Assembly: GCF_019929665.1 (NCBI RefSeq)
Contig: NZ_JAHZPZ010000002.1
Location: forward strand, 404,635 to 468,634
Reading direction: 5' to 3'
Source: Streptococcus infantis
GTDB lineage: Bacteria; Bacillota; Bacilli; Lactobacillales; Streptococcaceae
Length of the DNA: 64,000 nucleotides
Shown here piece after piece: positions 63,306 through 64,000 of the stretch; the first letter of the stretch is position 1; each line of letters begins with the position of its first letter. Both the position numbers and the translations under genes were made by a program. The notes beneath the pieces are model-generated. The model saw only the letters and a list, made by a program, of their open reading frames with translations, had not been told where the DNA came from and did not search any database.

Positions 63306-63377
63306 TAGTCCGTACGGGATTCGAACCCGTGTTACCGCCGTGAAAAGGCGGTGTCTTAACCCCTTGACCAACGGACC
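63306..63377 (-). tRNA. tRNA-Glu (TTC)
   Basis: 72 nt; acceptor GGTCCGT with ACGGACT (first pair G-U), anticodon TTC. Charged by GltX, encoded at 36.6-38.1 kb. Confidence 0.96.
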
Positions 63378-63391
63378 ATATTTATAAAAAA

Positions 63392-63465
<74 letters not shown>

Positions 63466-63497
63466 AAGTTAAAAACTTGGTATTGAACAAAGTTCAA

Positions 63498-63568
63498 AGC
63501 GGGTGACGAGAATCGAACTCGCGACAACAGCTTGGAAGGCTGTAGTTTTACCACTAAACTACACCCGC
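63498..63568 (-). tRNA. tRNA-Gly (TCC)
   Basis: 71 nt, acceptor GCGGGTG with CACCCGC, anticodon TCC. Confidence 0.96.
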
Positions 63569-63573
63569 TTATA

Positions 63574-63646
63574 TGGGAGTTAACGGGATCGAACCGCTGA
63601 CCCTCTGCTTGTAAGGCAGATGCTCTCCCAGCTGAGCTAAACTCCC
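63574..63646 (-). tRNA. tRNA-Val (TAC)
   Basis: 73 nt, acceptor GGGAGTT with AACTCCC, anticodon TAC. First tRNA after 5S. Confidence 0.96.
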
Positions 63647-63650
63647 TCGA

Positions 63651-63766
63651 GCTAAGCGACTTCCATATCTCACAGGGGGCAACCCCCAACTACTTCCGGC
63701 GTTCTAGGGCTTAACTTCTGTGTTCGGCATGGGTACAGGTGTATCTCCTAGGCTATCGTCACTTAA
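63651..63766 (-). rRNA. rrf: 5S ribosomal RNA
   Basis: About 116 nt: on the minus strand it begins TTAAGTGACGATAGCC, contains CCATGCCGAACACAGAAGTT and ends GGAAGTCGCTTAGC, which pairs with the beginning. Ends are estimated to a few bases. Confidence 0.95.
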
Positions 63767-63845
63767 CTCTGAGTAATACCTACTCAAAATTGAATATCTA
63801 TCAAATTACAAGAAAACCTTACGCTTTCGTATTCTCAGTTACTTT

Positions 63846-64000
63846 GGATAAGTCCTCGAGCTATTAGTATTAGTCCGCTACATGTGTCGCCACACTTCCA
63901 CTTCTAACCTATCTACCTGATCTTCTCTCAGGGCTCTTACTGATATAAAATCATGGGAAATCTCATCTTGAGGTGGGTTTCACACTTAGATGCTTTCAGC
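63846..64000 (-). rRNA. rrl: 23S ribosomal RNA, 3' end only
   Basis: On the minus strand the conserved GACTAATACTAATAGCTCGA and GGACTTATCC end of 23S is visible, preceded by CCCACCTCAAGATGAGATTT. The rest lies beyond the window. Confidence 0.93.

Overview
The window is Streptococcus chromosome of the mitis group (S. mitis / S. oralis / S. pneumoniae relatives). The evidence is the complete amiACDEF oligopeptide permease operon, endA-epuA-murA, patA/patB, the seven-gene competence pilus operon comGA-GG (cglA-G), a BOX repeat, and a housekeeping gene order that I recognise from pneumococcus. Nearly everything is host core genome; two places carry accessory DNA.

Layout. 1-3.4 kb: 3' part of a large LPXTG-anchored GH95 alpha-L-fucosidase. 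3.5-3.85 kb: two very small coupled genes. 4-10.6 kb: ami operon with promoter and a CodY-type box. 10.67 kb: tRNA-Cys followed by three 11-bp repeats that look like an integration scar. 11-20 kb: CNNM-type membrane protein, endA, epuA, murA, DUF1146, sepM, coaD, rsmD, asnA, Bax-inhibitor-like protein and a SpoU methylase, all leftward. 19.8-21 kb: acylphosphatase and yidC2, rightward. 21-32.5 kb: pflA, lysA, purR, yhaM/cbf1, rmuC, thiN, rpe, rsgA, ksgA, an SseB-like protein, rnmV and tatD. 32.6-34.5 kb: kimA-like potassium importer. 34.6-40.4 kb: rpmH, alaT, a free-standing candidate structured RNA, gltX, pgi and a class I amidotransferase. 40.5-45.1 kb: BOX element, patB, patA with a leader attenuator, and a histidine phosphatase. 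45.1-51.8 kb: comG operon, DUF1033, an alcohol dehydrogenase and nagA.

52.0-62.6 kb is a 10.6-kb integrated element bounded by a 13-bp direct repeat and inserted at the 3' end of tRNA-Leu(CAA). It carries two unrecognised proteins, an LPXTG SEC10/PgrA-type surface-exclusion protein, an XRE regulator, and an operon with a small basic protein, an FtsK/TcpA-like ATPase, a membrane protein, a hairpin-rich candidate origin, a Rep/relaxase combining an HUH nuclease with a superfamily-3 helicase (the architecture of CRESS-DNA virus Reps), a DUF771 protein and a tyrosine integrase. I read it as an integrative and mobilizable element using a rolling-circle-type initiator.

62.6-64 kb is the end of a ribosomal RNA operon read leftward: 23S 3' end, 5S and twelve tRNAs (Val, Gly, Ile, Glu, Ser, fMet, Phe, Tyr, Trp, His, Gln, Leu). 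The element entered at the last tRNA and separated the operon from what looks like its original terminator, but it carries a terminator of its own in the right place and orientation.

Most notable: the HUH+SF3 element and its candidate origin; the candidate ~307-nt RNA between alaT and gltX; a three-codon open frame in front of the patA attenuator; and two RNA-methyltransferase genes whose -10 boxes predict leaderless mRNAs.
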